Source: Entrophospora sp. SA101 (lineage: Eukaryota > Glomeromycota > Glomeromycetes > Entrophosporales > Entrophosporaceae). From it: a stretch of 64,000 nucleotides of DNA. The stretch is from contig CAUDNR010000890.1 in the NCBI GenBank assembly GCA_958430865.1, positions 29,406 to 93,405 of the forward strand. The letters run 5' to 3'. The first letter of the stretch is position 1. Each line of letters starts with the position of its first letter. A model generated the notes under the pieces. The model was not told where the DNA came from, ran no database searches, and saw nothing but the letters and a program-made list of their open reading frames with translations. Positions 10,298 through 19,889 of the stretch are shown here, piece by piece. The translations under genes were made by a program, and so were the position numbers.

Positions 10298-10693
10298 TTA
10301 AAGCATACGAACTTGCTTTACTGTGAATAATTCTTTGACTGCTGCTTCTAATTCTTGTGAACTCATTTTTTTTAATTGTCATAATCCCGCCCGCAATATT
10401 TCGCTTTTGGAGGGGTAGACCTTGTTTTTATTTAATTTATTTTTTAACTCGTTAATTAATTCTGATTCTTGGTTGGATAAAGTGATAGCAGCTCGCATGG
10501 TTGCCAAATGTGAGCCGGCAATCCTCGCTGTCTTTTTGGCAACATCTTTGGTTTTTTTTCAGGTGGAACTCTGGCGAATTTCATCGGTTTTTTTCTTGCC
10601 TTTTTTGGCAGTCTGTTTAACTTTTTGAGTAGCTTTTTTGGCAGTTGTTTTGGTTTTCTCTTTTAACGAGTCATTGTTCTTGGTTTTATTCAT
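10298..10693 (-). CDS. Lysine-rich, histone-H1-like protein with a ribbon-helix-helix-type C terminus
   Basis: The product is 131 residues. The first 60 are rich in K, A and T (for example TKTTAKKATQKVKQTAKKGK), like bacterial H1-type proteins that coat DNA. The C-terminal half contains YPSKSEILRAGLWQLKKMS, the pattern of a ribbon-helix-helix DNA-binding domain. I infer a nucleoid or regulatory protein. Two TGA codons are read as Trp. A promoter-like sequence lies directly upstream at 10704-10731. Confidence 0.5.
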
Positions 10694-10703
10694 AATTTTA
10701 TTT

Positions 10704-10731
10704 TATATAAGCTTTATAACTTTTTTGACAA
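10704..10731 (-). promoter_or_regulatory. Sigma-70-type promoter candidate
   Basis: On the minus strand TTGTCA is followed after about 16 bases by TATATA and then 10 nt of AT to the ATG at 10693. Position and spacing fit a housekeeping promoter for the histone-like gene, although such matches are common in AT-rich DNA. Confidence 0.35.
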
Positions 10732-10822
10732 TTTATAAATTAGCAATTACTCATTTAAACCTAACTCAATTATTAGAGGGAGCAACCGTCCCCCATTAAT
10801 TTTTTTGCGTTATTCTAACTGG

Positions 10823-12265
10823 TTATTTTCTTCTTTTCTTGGCTATTACTATTGCTCCAACTATCACTAATACTCCCAAGAGGGAAATAGGGAGAACTAT
10901 TTTTCACGGAAATTCCGATTTATTGGGGTTAGAAGAGTTATTTTTATTATTGGACTTACTGGCTTTTTCTAATTTACTAATTAATTCTTCCGCCTTGGAT
11001 TTCTGAGTCTGGTTATAAACATTACTGCTACTAATAAAAATTAATAATTCTTTTTTTAATCTTTCTATTTCCGCGGTATTTTTCGATTTTAAGGCTTCTT
11101 CGGCTTGCTGAGTTAATTTGTTTACTTTTACTTCGGCACCCTTTTTCCCAATTTTTTCAGCAATTCGCATTTCCGCCGCGACCAATTTTTCTGGTTCAAC
11201 AATTTTTTTGTCTCTTAAATCTTTGACTTCTCGTTGGGTTTCGGCATCTAACTCATTTTCTTTAACTTCATTAGTGGTTAATTTGCTGGCAATGGACGAG
11301 ATAACTTTATCCTGATACTCAACGATATTATTTTGGGCGATTTCCTCTTTAATTTTTGCGGTTTCTGGTTTTTTTTCTTCATATGATTGTTGTCCTTCGC
11401 TTTTGTCAATTTCGGTTATGGCCTCTTTTTTATCGTCGATAGTAGCAGTAGGTTGGTTGGCTTTTCGTAAGTTTTCTTCTAATTTGGCGTCGGTTTGTTT
11501 TTGTTCTCTTTTCGCTTTAATGACAGCCGCGATTCTATCTTTTAAGTTATTAATTTCGTCTTCCTCCGAGCAATTATTTATTTGGGTTTGTCAGTTTTGA
11601 TAATCAGTTCCTAAATCAGCGTCAGTTACTTTTGGGTCTTGGTTCAGCAGTGTAGTAATTTCTGAGATAGCACTGTTTTTGGTTGTTTGAGTATTATTGC
11701 TGCCATTGCCACCAGTTCCGCTGGTATTTTCCGTTTCTGAGGAATTATTATCATTGGTTTTGCTTTCCCTATTGCCTTGATTTCCTGTGTCTGCCGAAGA
11801 AATTCTTCCTGCCACATTATCCGTATTTTCCGTTGGTTTAGATTTAGAAATTATAAGTGTATTTTGCCCCGAGGAACTTTCCGTTTGGGGAGTAATGGTA
11901 ATTAAATTAAGTTCAAATATTCTTAATTCTCGGTTGTCGGCGTTTAGTTTATGTGTTATCTTATTTCTAACACTGGCTGTGGCTGGTTCCGATGATGATT
12001 TCATCTCCATCCCTGATTCGTTTTTTTCTACCTCAACTTCCTCATCATCATACTCCAATTGAAAAGTTTCATTAGCACTTGCGAGAGTTGTTTTTAAATC
12101 TTGCCGTCCGCTTTCGTTAGGGTTAGCAACGAAAAAAATTTTTGTCACTGCTTTTGACCCTTCCTTAGTAGGAAATTGGCAAGTTTCGATACTTAATTCT
12201 AGTGGTCCACCACTTTCATTATTATTAACATTGGTTTTTTTAAATTGTATTGTTTGTTTTGTCAT
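10823..12265 (-). CDS. Large tail-anchored protein with low-complexity linker and coiled coil
   Basis: The product is 480 residues. An N-terminal domain of about 130 residues is followed by an Asn/Ser/Thr/Gly-rich linker (about 150-205, with runs such as TENTSGTGGNGSNNTQTT), a long charged helical region and a final hydrophobic helix (IVLPISLLGVLVIVGAIVIA) with a basic tail. There is no signal peptide, so the topology is probably cytoplasm-facing. I do not recognise the N-terminal domain. It is divergently arranged with der. Confidence 0.6.
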
Positions 12266-12363
12266 ATTTTTCTCTATTTATTATTATTTTAGATATTTTT
12301 TTATTTATGTATATTTGCATATACTAATTAATATTTTATAACACTAAACTTTCCCATATCTGC

Positions 12364-12383
12364 AAAAAAAAAAAAAAAAAAAA
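12364..12383 (+). repeat. Homopolymer A20
   Basis: Twenty consecutive A lie 47 nt upstream of the der start codon in the divergent intergenic region. Length changes here could alter promoter spacing. Tracts of the same length occur at 17154 and 26476. Confidence 0.8.
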
Positions 12384-12430
12384 GCCAGTAAATTACGGGA
12401 TTGAGGAGGATTTTTTGGGGAAAATTAATT

Positions 12431-13705
12431 ATGGAAAGTAGATTTGTTCCTGTCATTACTATTATCGGACAAAAAGGGGTGGGAAAATCTACCCTTTTTC
12501 GCTGAATAATTAAAAATTATTCCCGCGATACTAAGCAAAAAATTACCCCAATAATCAACTATACCGAACAGTTAATTAGAATAGAAGGCAATAGTTATAA
12601 ATTAATAGATACCCCCTCTTTCATTTTATCTCCCCAGTCGGAAATAGAAAAAGGAATGAGAAAACAAATCGAGGAGTTAATAAAAAAAAGCGACTTAACT
12701 TGCTGAGTAATCGAGCAAGTGGACGAAAATACTCTTTTACTCAATCAATACTTAAAAAAGGTTAAAACACCACTTATTTTATTGTTAAATAAGGTCGATT
12801 TAGAAGAATTTGAGGAGAAAACGTCTTCTTATCAAGTTTTAGGGGCTAAATATTGCTTTTCAATTTCGGCACTAAACGGAACTAACTGTGATAAATTAAC
12901 CCAAGAAATAATTAATTTGCTTCCTTCTCCCCGCGACGAGAGAATTGTTAACCCAGATAAAAATTTAAATTTGCTTATTTTTGGACCACCTAACTCGGGA
13001 AAATCTACGCTTATGAACTATTTGCTACAAGAAAATCGCTCGCTAGCCACTTCTATCGCGGGAACTACTCAGGAACCAGTAATTAGTAATTGAAATTGGA
13101 AAAAAATTGATTTTCGATTGGTCGATACCGCCGGCATTACCAAAGAACAAAAAATAACCAGAGACTTATGACGAAAATGTGACTTAGCCTGAGCGATAAT
13201 TGATGCTTCCTCACCTTTGACTAAACAAATATTACAAATAGTTAATTTAGGTGAAAAATATAACAAACCTCTAATTATAATTGTTAATAAATGTGATTTA
13301 ATAAAAAGTAAAAAAGAATTAGTGGAAGAAATAAAATTTCGGCTAAAATCATTGAGTTATTGTCCGATAATTTGTCTTTCGGCGTTAAAAGGCACCGGGA
13401 TTGACTTGCTAATGAAAAACTTGGAAGAATTAATAACTAAATCACAGAAAAAATTCACCAGAAAAGAACTCGAAGAAACCACCGCCCAAGTGCTGGCTAA
13501 TAATCCGCCTAAATATCATAAAGGTGGTAAATTAAAAATTTATTTCGCTAAGCAAGAACCGGGTTTAGTCCAACATTTTATTTTTTTTGTCAATAACCCC
13601 CAATGGACTCACTTTTCCTACCAACGATATATAACCAATTACCTACGGAAACATTTAGGCTTAGAATACTTACCAATTAAAGTAATTTTTAAAAAGAGCA
13701 GTTAA
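12431..13705 (+). CDS. der: Ribosome biogenesis GTPase Der (EngA)
   Basis: This is a tandem GTPase needed for 50S subunit assembly. First G domain: G1 GQKGVGKST, G3 DTPS (usually DTPG) and G4 NKVD. Second G domain: GPPNSGKST, DTAG and NKCD. The KH-like C terminus is recognisable in YQRYITNYLRKHLGLEYLPI. The length of 424 residues is near the usual 435. The departure from DTPG in the first domain may lower its GTPase activity. Confidence 0.95.
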
Positions 13706-13789
13706 ACTCAATCTATTTCGGCTTTTAGTTCGATTTTACCAAAAATGTATACTATAAAAAGTTCTTGCTGATATAAAATTAATATTATT

Positions 13790-14074
13790 ATGTTTACAAC
13801 AACACAATTTTTCTTCTCAATTATATTATCATTCCTATTAGGAGTTATTACTTGTATGTTTTTTGGCCATCGTTTTATAAAAAAGAGACTAGAACCGGTA
13901 AAAAAACAATTAGAAAACGTTGATAAAGACCAAGTGAAAAATATGTTAAGTGCGATGGGGAAAAAACCTTCACCCGAACAAGTAAATCGAATTCTCAGCA
14001 ACGTCGAGAATATGAAAACCAAAAAAACTAAGGGAACTAGTAAGACTAGGTCTAGTAAGAAGAAAAAGAAATAA
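13790..14074 (+). CDS. UPF0154 (YneF-like) membrane protein
   Basis: The product is 94 residues. A single N-terminal helix at about 6-26 is followed by the family pattern FGHRFIKKRLEPVKKQLE and MLSAMGKKPSPEQVNRI, which I recognise from UPF0154 proteins of Firmicutes and mollicutes. A Lys/Thr/Ser-rich tail ending KKKKK extends beyond the usual length of about 75. The function of the family is unknown. Confidence 0.75.
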   Translation: MFTTTQFFFSIILSFLLGVITCMFFGHRFIKKRLEPVKKQLENVDKDQVKNMLSAMGKKPSPEQVNRILSNVENMKTKKTKGTSKTRSSKKKKK

Positions 14075-14080
14075 TAAATT

Positions 14081-14242
14081 ATGCGTGTCAACTTATTTTT
14101 AACTTGTAGTAATTGTACCAAAAAACACCAAAACTACCGCACTTCTAAGGCCAAGAAGCCGCAAGGTGAGAAATTAAGTTTAAAAAAATACTGTAAATTT
14201 TGCCAAAAAACCCAAACTCACAAAGAAGAAATTATTAAATAG
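14081..14242 (+). CDS. rpmG: Ribosomal protein L33
   Basis: The product is a 53-residue 50S protein. The zinc-ribbon form is intact: CSNC near the N terminus and CKFC near the C terminus, with the KYC core. It starts 7 nt after the UPF0154 stop and is followed after 2 nt by rplT, so the three probably share a transcript. Confidence 0.93.
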   Translation: MRVNLFLTCSNCTKKHQNYRTSKAKKPQGEKLSLKKYCKFCQKTQTHKEEIIK

Positions 14243-14244
14243 AA

Positions 14245-14604
14245 ATGTCTCGAGTAAAAAATACCCCCGCGACGCGACGGCGTCGGAAAAAAATTTTAAA
14301 ACAGGCTAAGGGCTATTTTGGTTCCAAGCGTAAATTATTTAAAACGGCTAAGGAACAATTGATGAACGCCAAAGTTGATGCTTATAGCGGTCGCAAACAA
14401 AAAAAAAGAGATTTTCGCCGGTTATGAATAACCCGCTTAAATAATGCTTGTCGGGAAAAAGGTTTAACTTATTCCCGATTTATTTGCTTACTGAAACTAG
14501 CCCAAATTAAGTTAGACCGGAAGCAATTATCCGAACTGGCTATTAACCAACCGCAATATTTTGAGGTCTTGGTTAATAAAGTCCAAAATCCTTGACCGAA
14601 TTAA
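14245..14604 (+). CDS. rplT: Ribosomal protein L20
   Basis: The product is 119 residues. The N terminus [20 protein letters not shown] and the following [15 protein letters not shown] are diagnostic for L20, which binds 23S rRNA early in assembly. One TGA is read as Trp. The usual neighbours infC and rpmI are absent: here rplT follows rpmG, so the infC operon has been broken up. Confidence 0.95.
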
Positions 14605-14618
14605 CTAAAATTTCTCAT

Positions 14619-15143
14619 ATGAAATTCTCGATTGATTGGAGAAAATTAAAACTTTTTTGGTTTTACTTAATTGGCTGGTCTGAGTGACTTGCTCCGCCGG
14701 TCAAATGTCGCCTTATTAAAAAAAACCAAAAATCATTAATCGGCAAATCTTATTATTTTTGTGATTTAAGAAGCTGGAAAGTTAAAAGTCCGTTGCAGGG
14801 AATTATTAGCAAAATCTATCCGAATTATACTATCCAAATTACTAATAAATATGGCTTACAAATATTAGTGGATATCCAAATTGATAAAAAAAATCCGGTG
14901 CCGTTGGATAAAATATTGCAATGCGAAGTCCGAGAAGGGCAAAAAGTTAGTCCGAAAACTACTCTTTTTATTATTTACTTCGAGGAACAAGTTATTAGTG
15001 TGGTTGTTTATATTCCCTGGCAACCAAAAATTCTAAGAAAAATTAGTAAAAAGTTGGAAAAAGGCAATAATGATTGCTTTGTCAAACTCTATTATCGTAA
15101 TCCTTACGGGAAATTTCATTGAAAAAAGCACGGTAAGTATTAA
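14619..15143 (+). CDS. PTS EIIA(Glc)-like domain protein lacking the phosphorylated histidine
   Basis: The product is 174 residues. From about residue 58 it follows the EIIA-Glc fold: SPLQGIISKIYPN, TNKYGLQILVDIQID and EVREGQKVSPKTTLFII. In the family the second motif reads LIHIGID and the histidine carries phosphate; here it is LVDIQID, and the first histidine site is also not conserved. Phosphotransfer through this protein is therefore unlikely. The first 50 residues are not part of the family and include a mildly hydrophobic stretch. It could be a relic or a protein-binding derivative. Confidence 0.55.
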
Positions 15144-15165
15144 TTTTTGCTTCTGAATTTTTTAT

Positions 15166-17184
15166 TTATTTTTCACCAAAAATGGGCTCCACTGAAGACT
15201 CGGAAGTTAAACTAGGTGCTTTTAATTCACTAGTTCACTTAATTTCTTTGATATTATAACTCAGATTGGTCAAGTTAGTTAAAATTTCGCTGGTTAAATT
15301 AGCGACTATGGAAGCGATTTCTTTGAATTTGGTTTCGTATTCTTGGTATAATTGTTTCTTTCTTTTCTCTATATTTTCTTCCGGAGAATGAGGAATATCA
15401 TTTTCGGATAAGGTTTTTATTTCTTGGTTTTTTTCCTCTATTTGTTTTACTAATTGATTAATTTCGTCCTCTTTGTTATTTAATGACTTCAGCTGCCTTA
15501 TTTGCTCTGTTAAGTAAAATATTTCTTTTTGAAGTTGCCCAATTTTTCCCTGATTTTCGTTTCTTTGTGGATTGGTTTGGATTTTTTCTAATTTCCCCAA
15601 ATATTCCTCGCGTAATTTTAATGCTCTAACAACTGATCCTTGATAGTCTGAGTTGTTATGGCAAGAACTCATCAATTTATTCTTAAAATCTCTTTGGTCT
15701 TCTGGAACTTCTCTTAAACAATATTCTGCTACTAAACTTAAAAGTTGTTCGGAAGTAATTTCGGAGTTTGGTTTATCTGGTTGTGGTGGGTCGCGGGGTT
15801 GAGGTTCTTCGGGTTTTTTGTCTTTTCCGCAATTATGAACTTTTTCTTCAACATTTCCGTTCAATATTTCATTTAAGGCGATTTTTATTTGGTCGACACT
15901 TGAAATAAAATGAACTTGTTTGATTTTATTTTCAACATTGGCAGGGGGGTATCGTCAAAACTTTGTTCTTTATTTTTATCTTTTTTGTTTTCATTGGAAA
16001 GAATAAAAGTATCTATTCCATTATTCACTGAAGCCTCTAATTTGTGCTGTAAACCTCCTATGCCTCCTACTTTCTCCCCTTTGATAGTGGCCGTGGAAGC
16101 CAAATTTCTTGGTAAAGGTATTTTATTCAAAGCACTGTAAAGAGCTAAATAATGAGCTACCCCTGAGGATGGTCCGGCACCATCATGGCTACTTATTTAC
16201 TCGCAAAATGTAAATGTCATAATTTTGAACCTTTTCTAATCCCGCTGACGAATTTTGAAGCAGGTCTTTAACTATCTTACGCACTGAGTCTTGTTGAGCT
16301 TGCTCTATTTTGTCAGGCGGAAAATAGACTGTTGGTGATTGGTTGTTTGAAGGTTTTAAAAAAAGCAATAATTCTCGACTAAGACCACCTGTTATTTCTT
16401 TCTTTGTTATCTTTCCTTCTCGATTTCTCCAAGTTGTACTTATAGCGGAAAGTGCATTAGTTATACCAATTCTTTTCTTATCATACAAATTAGGAAAATC
16501 TTCTTCTAATAAATTTCACTCTTTTAACTGCGCCACATCGATTTCTGAATAGCCTTTAGCAATTAGTTCATCTTTGCGACTTACCTTGTTAATCACCAAG
16601 TTATTACGGATTTGGCTATACTTTTCAAATAACTCTTTAATCGTTTTTAATTCTTGAATTGCCCTTAAATATTCCTCTAATAACTTGTTATAATCACCTT
16701 TTATCTTTTTTAATTCTCATTTAATCCACTTCTCAATATCGCTTCTAATTCGCAACCGTGCACTCTCTATAAGAGACTGATTTAAATTTTGTAAACAAGC
16801 GATTATAAAAGGTCGTAATTCATACCAACTTTGTTCTAATACAGCGGGAGAGAGAGAATTAGTAATTTGTGAAGACTGGTTACCGCCACCACTTGATAAA
16901 AAAATTTCTTCAACATCATCAATATTTCTTCTTGTTCCATCCGGGTTGGTTGTCAACTGATTAAAATTGCTCTGATTATCTAAAATATTTCCAACTAATT
17001 GGGAAGCGGCTTCTCTGACTTGTTGTCTTTGCTGTTCGCCTAAATTTGTTCCTTGTTTTTGTTTATTATCTTTTTTTCGGACTAGAAAATATCCGCCAAC
17101 TGCTACACCGACTACTAATAAAGCAATCGCAGCAACAATAATAATTAAATTACTTTTTTTTTTTTTTTTTTTTGCTCCATACAT
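15166..17184 (-). pseudogene. Membrane-anchored Lon-type protease domain, two frameshifts
   Basis: The gene starts at 17184 with a lysine run encoded by an A20 tract, then a helix (LIIIVAAIALLVVGVAVGGY) and a 150-residue linker. A Lon proteolytic domain follows: RIGITNALSAIS, catalytic-Ser region GAGPSSGVA, catalytic-Lys region GEKVGGIGGLQHK, and VHFISSVDQIKIALNEIL. The AAA+ part of Lon is absent. A proline-rich linker and coiled coil follow. The frame shifts just before the serine motif near 16190 and again at a C6 run near 15945, so no single frame gives the whole product. A matching AAA+ module without a protease lies at 24955. Confidence 0.6.
17154..17173 (-). repeat. A20 tract in codons 4-11 of the Lon-type protease gene
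   Basis: Twenty A on the coding strand encode six lysines right after MYGA and before the membrane helix. Gain or loss of a base here would stop translation within a few codons, so the tract could switch the gene on and off. Confidence 0.75.
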
Positions 17185-17209
17185 TTTTAAATAAGTTTTT
17201 AATGTATAT

Positions 17210-17833
17210 TTATAAATTCTTTCTTAGTATAATTAAGCCTTTTTTAGGACCAGGGACAGAGCCACGGATAAAAATGATTTGCTTTTCTTTATCTATCTTT
17301 TCTATTATCGATTTTTGAGTAGTTTTTTCATTACCCATTCGACTTGGCATTTTTTTGCCTTTAGGAACGCCTTGATTAGTGCCGCGACCACCACCCATGG
17401 AGCCAATTAAACGGTGCGGATAACCACCACCATGGGTCATATTTCCCCGCGAATAACCATATTTTTTAATTACTCCTTGGGTACCTTTACCTTTGGAAGT
17501 GCCGCTTACTTTAACTTTTTCTCCGGCTTGGAAAAGTGCTAAATCTACTGGTGAGCCGACTTCGAATCCCGCCATATTTCTTATTTCTCGCAAGTGTCTT
17601 TTGGGTGGAATACTTTTTTTGTTTAAATGTCCTAATAAAGGCTTATTAAGGTTTTTTTTCGAACAGTCTTCAAAAGCGATTTGGCAAGAGTTATAACCTT
17701 CCTTGGCTTCGGTTTTTACTTGCACGATTATATTATTACTAACCAATATTGCTGTGACTGGCCTAAATTCTCCGCTTGCCACTGGCAACTGAGTCATACT
17801 TATTTTTTTCCCCAAAATACCGATTGCTTTCAT
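17210..17833 (-). CDS. rplC: Ribosomal protein L3
   Basis: The product is 207 residues, normal for bacterial L3. MKAIGILGKKISMTQ opens it, and GTSKGKGTQGVIKKYG, MTHGGGYPHRLIGSMG and the GKKMPSRMGNEKTTQ region are characteristic. L3 initiates 50S assembly. It is normally second in the S10 operon (rpsJ-rplC-rplD), but here it stands alone, pointing to rearrangement of the ribosomal operons. Confidence 0.96.
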   Translation of the reverse strand: MKAIGILGKKISMTQLPVASGEFRPVTAILVSNNIIVQVKTEAKEGYNSCQIAFEDCSKKNLNKPLLGHLNKKSIPPKRHLREIRNMAGFEVGSPVDLALFQAGEKVKVSGTSKGKGTQGVIKKYGYSRGNMTHGGGYPHRLIGSMGGGRGTNQGVPKGKKMPSRMGNEKTTQKSIIEKIDKEKQIIFIRGSVPGPKKGLIILRKNL

Positions 17834-17845
17834 ATTAATAATATT

Positions 17846-18034
17846 TTAGAAAGACAAAAACAGTAAAGGGATAAAATCCAAGGCTTTGTTAGTTTTTAAA
17901 TACTCTTGATATTTTTCATATATTTCATACCTTCTTTTGGCTAATTCATCAAATTGTAGCGGGTCAGCAGTAAGTTTACCGTTTTTTCAGCCACTAATAT
18001 AAGCCAGAATGGTATTTATTTCTTTTTTTTGCAT
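17846..18034 (-). CDS. Small hypothetical protein
   Basis: The product is 62 residues, starting MQKKEINTILAYISGWKNGK and ending in a hydrophobic stretch (FIPLLFLSF). It lies upstream of rplC on the same strand, 12 nt away, and its start overlaps the divergent ORF at 18029. It is not recognised. Confidence 0.35.
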
Positions 18035-18292
18035 TATAATTATTCTGATAAAGAACTTGATTGACCTGGAGGTAAGGTTCCAGAAGTTTGCAGAGGCGAA
18101 TTTTCCGAACCAGAATTTTTAGCAGAATACCAGAAATATCACTCCTTTCTTGCCGGTTTTGAAGAACGGAAGACTTTGTATCAGTTATATGATTGGATTT
18201 TTAGATATATTGCTATGGATGGACATCCACACAAAAAATTTCAGCAAGAACTTTTGACTAAGATGAAAAATTTGGGACAAAAATATAGTTAA
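18029..18292 (+). CDS. Small hypothetical protein
   Basis: An 87-residue frame from a TTG at 18029, with one TGA-Trp (ELDWPGGKVPEVCRGEFSEP). The C-terminal half (EERKTLYQLYDWIFRYIAMD, then GHPHKKFQQELLTKMKNLG) is helical. There is no ATG, so the start is uncertain and this may be a 5'-truncated gene. Confidence 0.35.
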
Positions 18293-18371
18293 TAAAAGGT
18301 TGTTCCTTAAAAAACAAAAAGTATTAAAACTCAATTATAATTTGAAGTATTCAATTGTCTAAAAAATAACT

Positions 18372-18920
18372 ATGACTAACTGAACAGATATTCATCCGGA
18401 TTTTACAGAAGAGTTACAAGAAGAATGAGAAGGATTTGGTTTTGATTATGACCAAGTTAAATCCTGAGTTGAAGACTATGATTTTAGTCCTTGGGATGCC
18501 GAATTTGCTATTTACATAGGAGATAATGACCTTATAATTAGTGAATTAACAAAAGAGGAATTAGAAGATTTAAGAAATCATTATAATGAAGAAATAAAAA
18601 GGGAACCTAACATTAAAACACCCTTGCTCAAAAGAAAAAACGAAGAAATTACTGACCCTAATGATAGAAGTTGAAAAAATATCAGACTTGATTTCACCCC
18701 GGAATTAGTTCAAGAATGGCAAAGACAGGGTTTTGCTTATGAGGAAATTAAAGAATGAATAGATATTGGGATGAAAATTACTGATGCCGATTTTTGTGCT
18801 TGGCTAAGAGATGTCAAAAATGTCGACGCTGATTGAATATTAAACAATGGAGAAACCAAGGAATTACAAAATGAGTACCAACAATATTTGTTAATTACCC
18901 AACAAATTCAAATAAGTTAG
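18372..18920 (+). CDS. W-repeat protein (lineage-specific domain)
   Basis: The product is 182 residues with ten in-frame TGA codons. The C-terminal half carries a module seen again in the genes at 28121 and 50143: EW..GF, then KEWIDIG, FCAWL and WILNNG followed by EYQ. The N-terminal half looks like a diverged copy (EEWEGFGFDYDQVKSWVEDY). No membrane helix is present, unlike the relatives. The function is unknown, and the repeated module suggests protein-protein contact. Confidence 0.5.
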
Positions 18921-18992
18921 AATAAAATAACCAAAATTGTTAATTTAAGCAAACTTTTCTGATAGAAAAAGACGCCATAAAATTAAAATATT

Positions 18993-19787
18993 ATGAGCAT
19001 CGAAAAAGTTAATAGTCAATTGCTGTCAGATAATCTTTCCTTTTCTCTAAAATGCCCCTGGTGTCTAAAAATTATTACCGCTCAAAATTTTTCAGAAGAG
19101 CATTTAGCGGTAACTTATCTCCAAAACTATTTTACTAGTCAAGAAGAACAATATAAAGAAAAGTTATTAGTTGAAATGCAAGAAATTATTGAAAATTCTC
19201 CCTTAGTCATCCAATTACGAGAAGAAAATAATCTTTTGAAATCTTTTGTCGAAGGCTATAAGTTAGGCAAAGAGTTTGTGAAACCGGTCCAAAAAGGACA
19301 AGAATTTGAAGAGTATGTCCAGGAAAAAATTCAAGAAATTTTTAGTGGTAGTGACATCATTGAAAACATTACTCATGTTCGCACTTCGGCCGGAACTCGG
19401 GCTGATATTTTACAAACTGTCCGGGGAGGAAATGAACTAGAAAAAGTTATTGGAAAAATAGTTTATGAAACTAAAAATACGGAAAAATGGGAAAATAATT
19501 GAGTTGACAAATTGGAAAAGGATATGAAGACACACCAGGCTGACTTTGGAATTATCGTTGCTACTTGCTATAAGCAGCCCTTACTTAAAACTTATCCTCA
19601 CAAGAATATTTTCTTTACCAACAGCGACAATTTTGCTTTTGCTGGACAAATTGCTCGTCTACTTATCGTTCAAAAACACAAATTAGGGGGAACTAGTAAT
19701 TTGCTAGACAAAGACCAAAGAATTGATAACTTAGAAAAATGAATTAAAGAACAAGTTTTAGTTCTCTGTCAAATAAGAGAAGAATAA
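18993..19787 (+). CDS. DUF2130-family nuclease-like protein, C terminus replaced by CRISPR repeat sequence
   Basis: The product is 264 residues. A zinc-type CPWC is at about 21-24. A PD-(D/E)XK-like core shows D in GTRADILQ at about 135 and ExK in VYETKNTEKW at about 157, with a later IVATCYKQPLL segment, as in DUF2130 proteins. Family members are usually about 400 residues with a coiled coil, so this one is short. The last 11 codons (from 19755) are encoded by a CRISPR repeat, and the stop codon lies inside that repeat, so the natural 3' end seems to have been lost at this junction. Confidence 0.65.
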
Positions 19788-19856
19788 TACTCAGTCCAAT
19801 TAATCGATGTGGACCCCTTGGTTTTAGTTCTCTGTCGAAATACTAGTGGAGTTAGG
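19755..19856 (+). CRISPR. Type II-like CRISPR remnant: repeat, 30-nt spacer, degenerate repeat
   Basis: Two copies starting GTTTTAGTTCTCTGTC lie exactly 66 nt apart (19755 and 19821), the period of a 36-nt repeat with a 30-nt spacer. In the first copy TTCTCT (19762-19767) and AGAGAA (19776-19781) can pair around an 8-nt loop, and the unit ends in AATAC. This layout is typical of type II repeats. The second copy matches for only 16 nt, as terminal repeats degenerate at their far end. The unit lies between the DUF2130 gene and cas1. No further copies were seen in the window. Confidence 0.7.
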
Positions 19857-19889
19857 AGAAATCTTATTTTTTATCAATTATTTAGCAAC

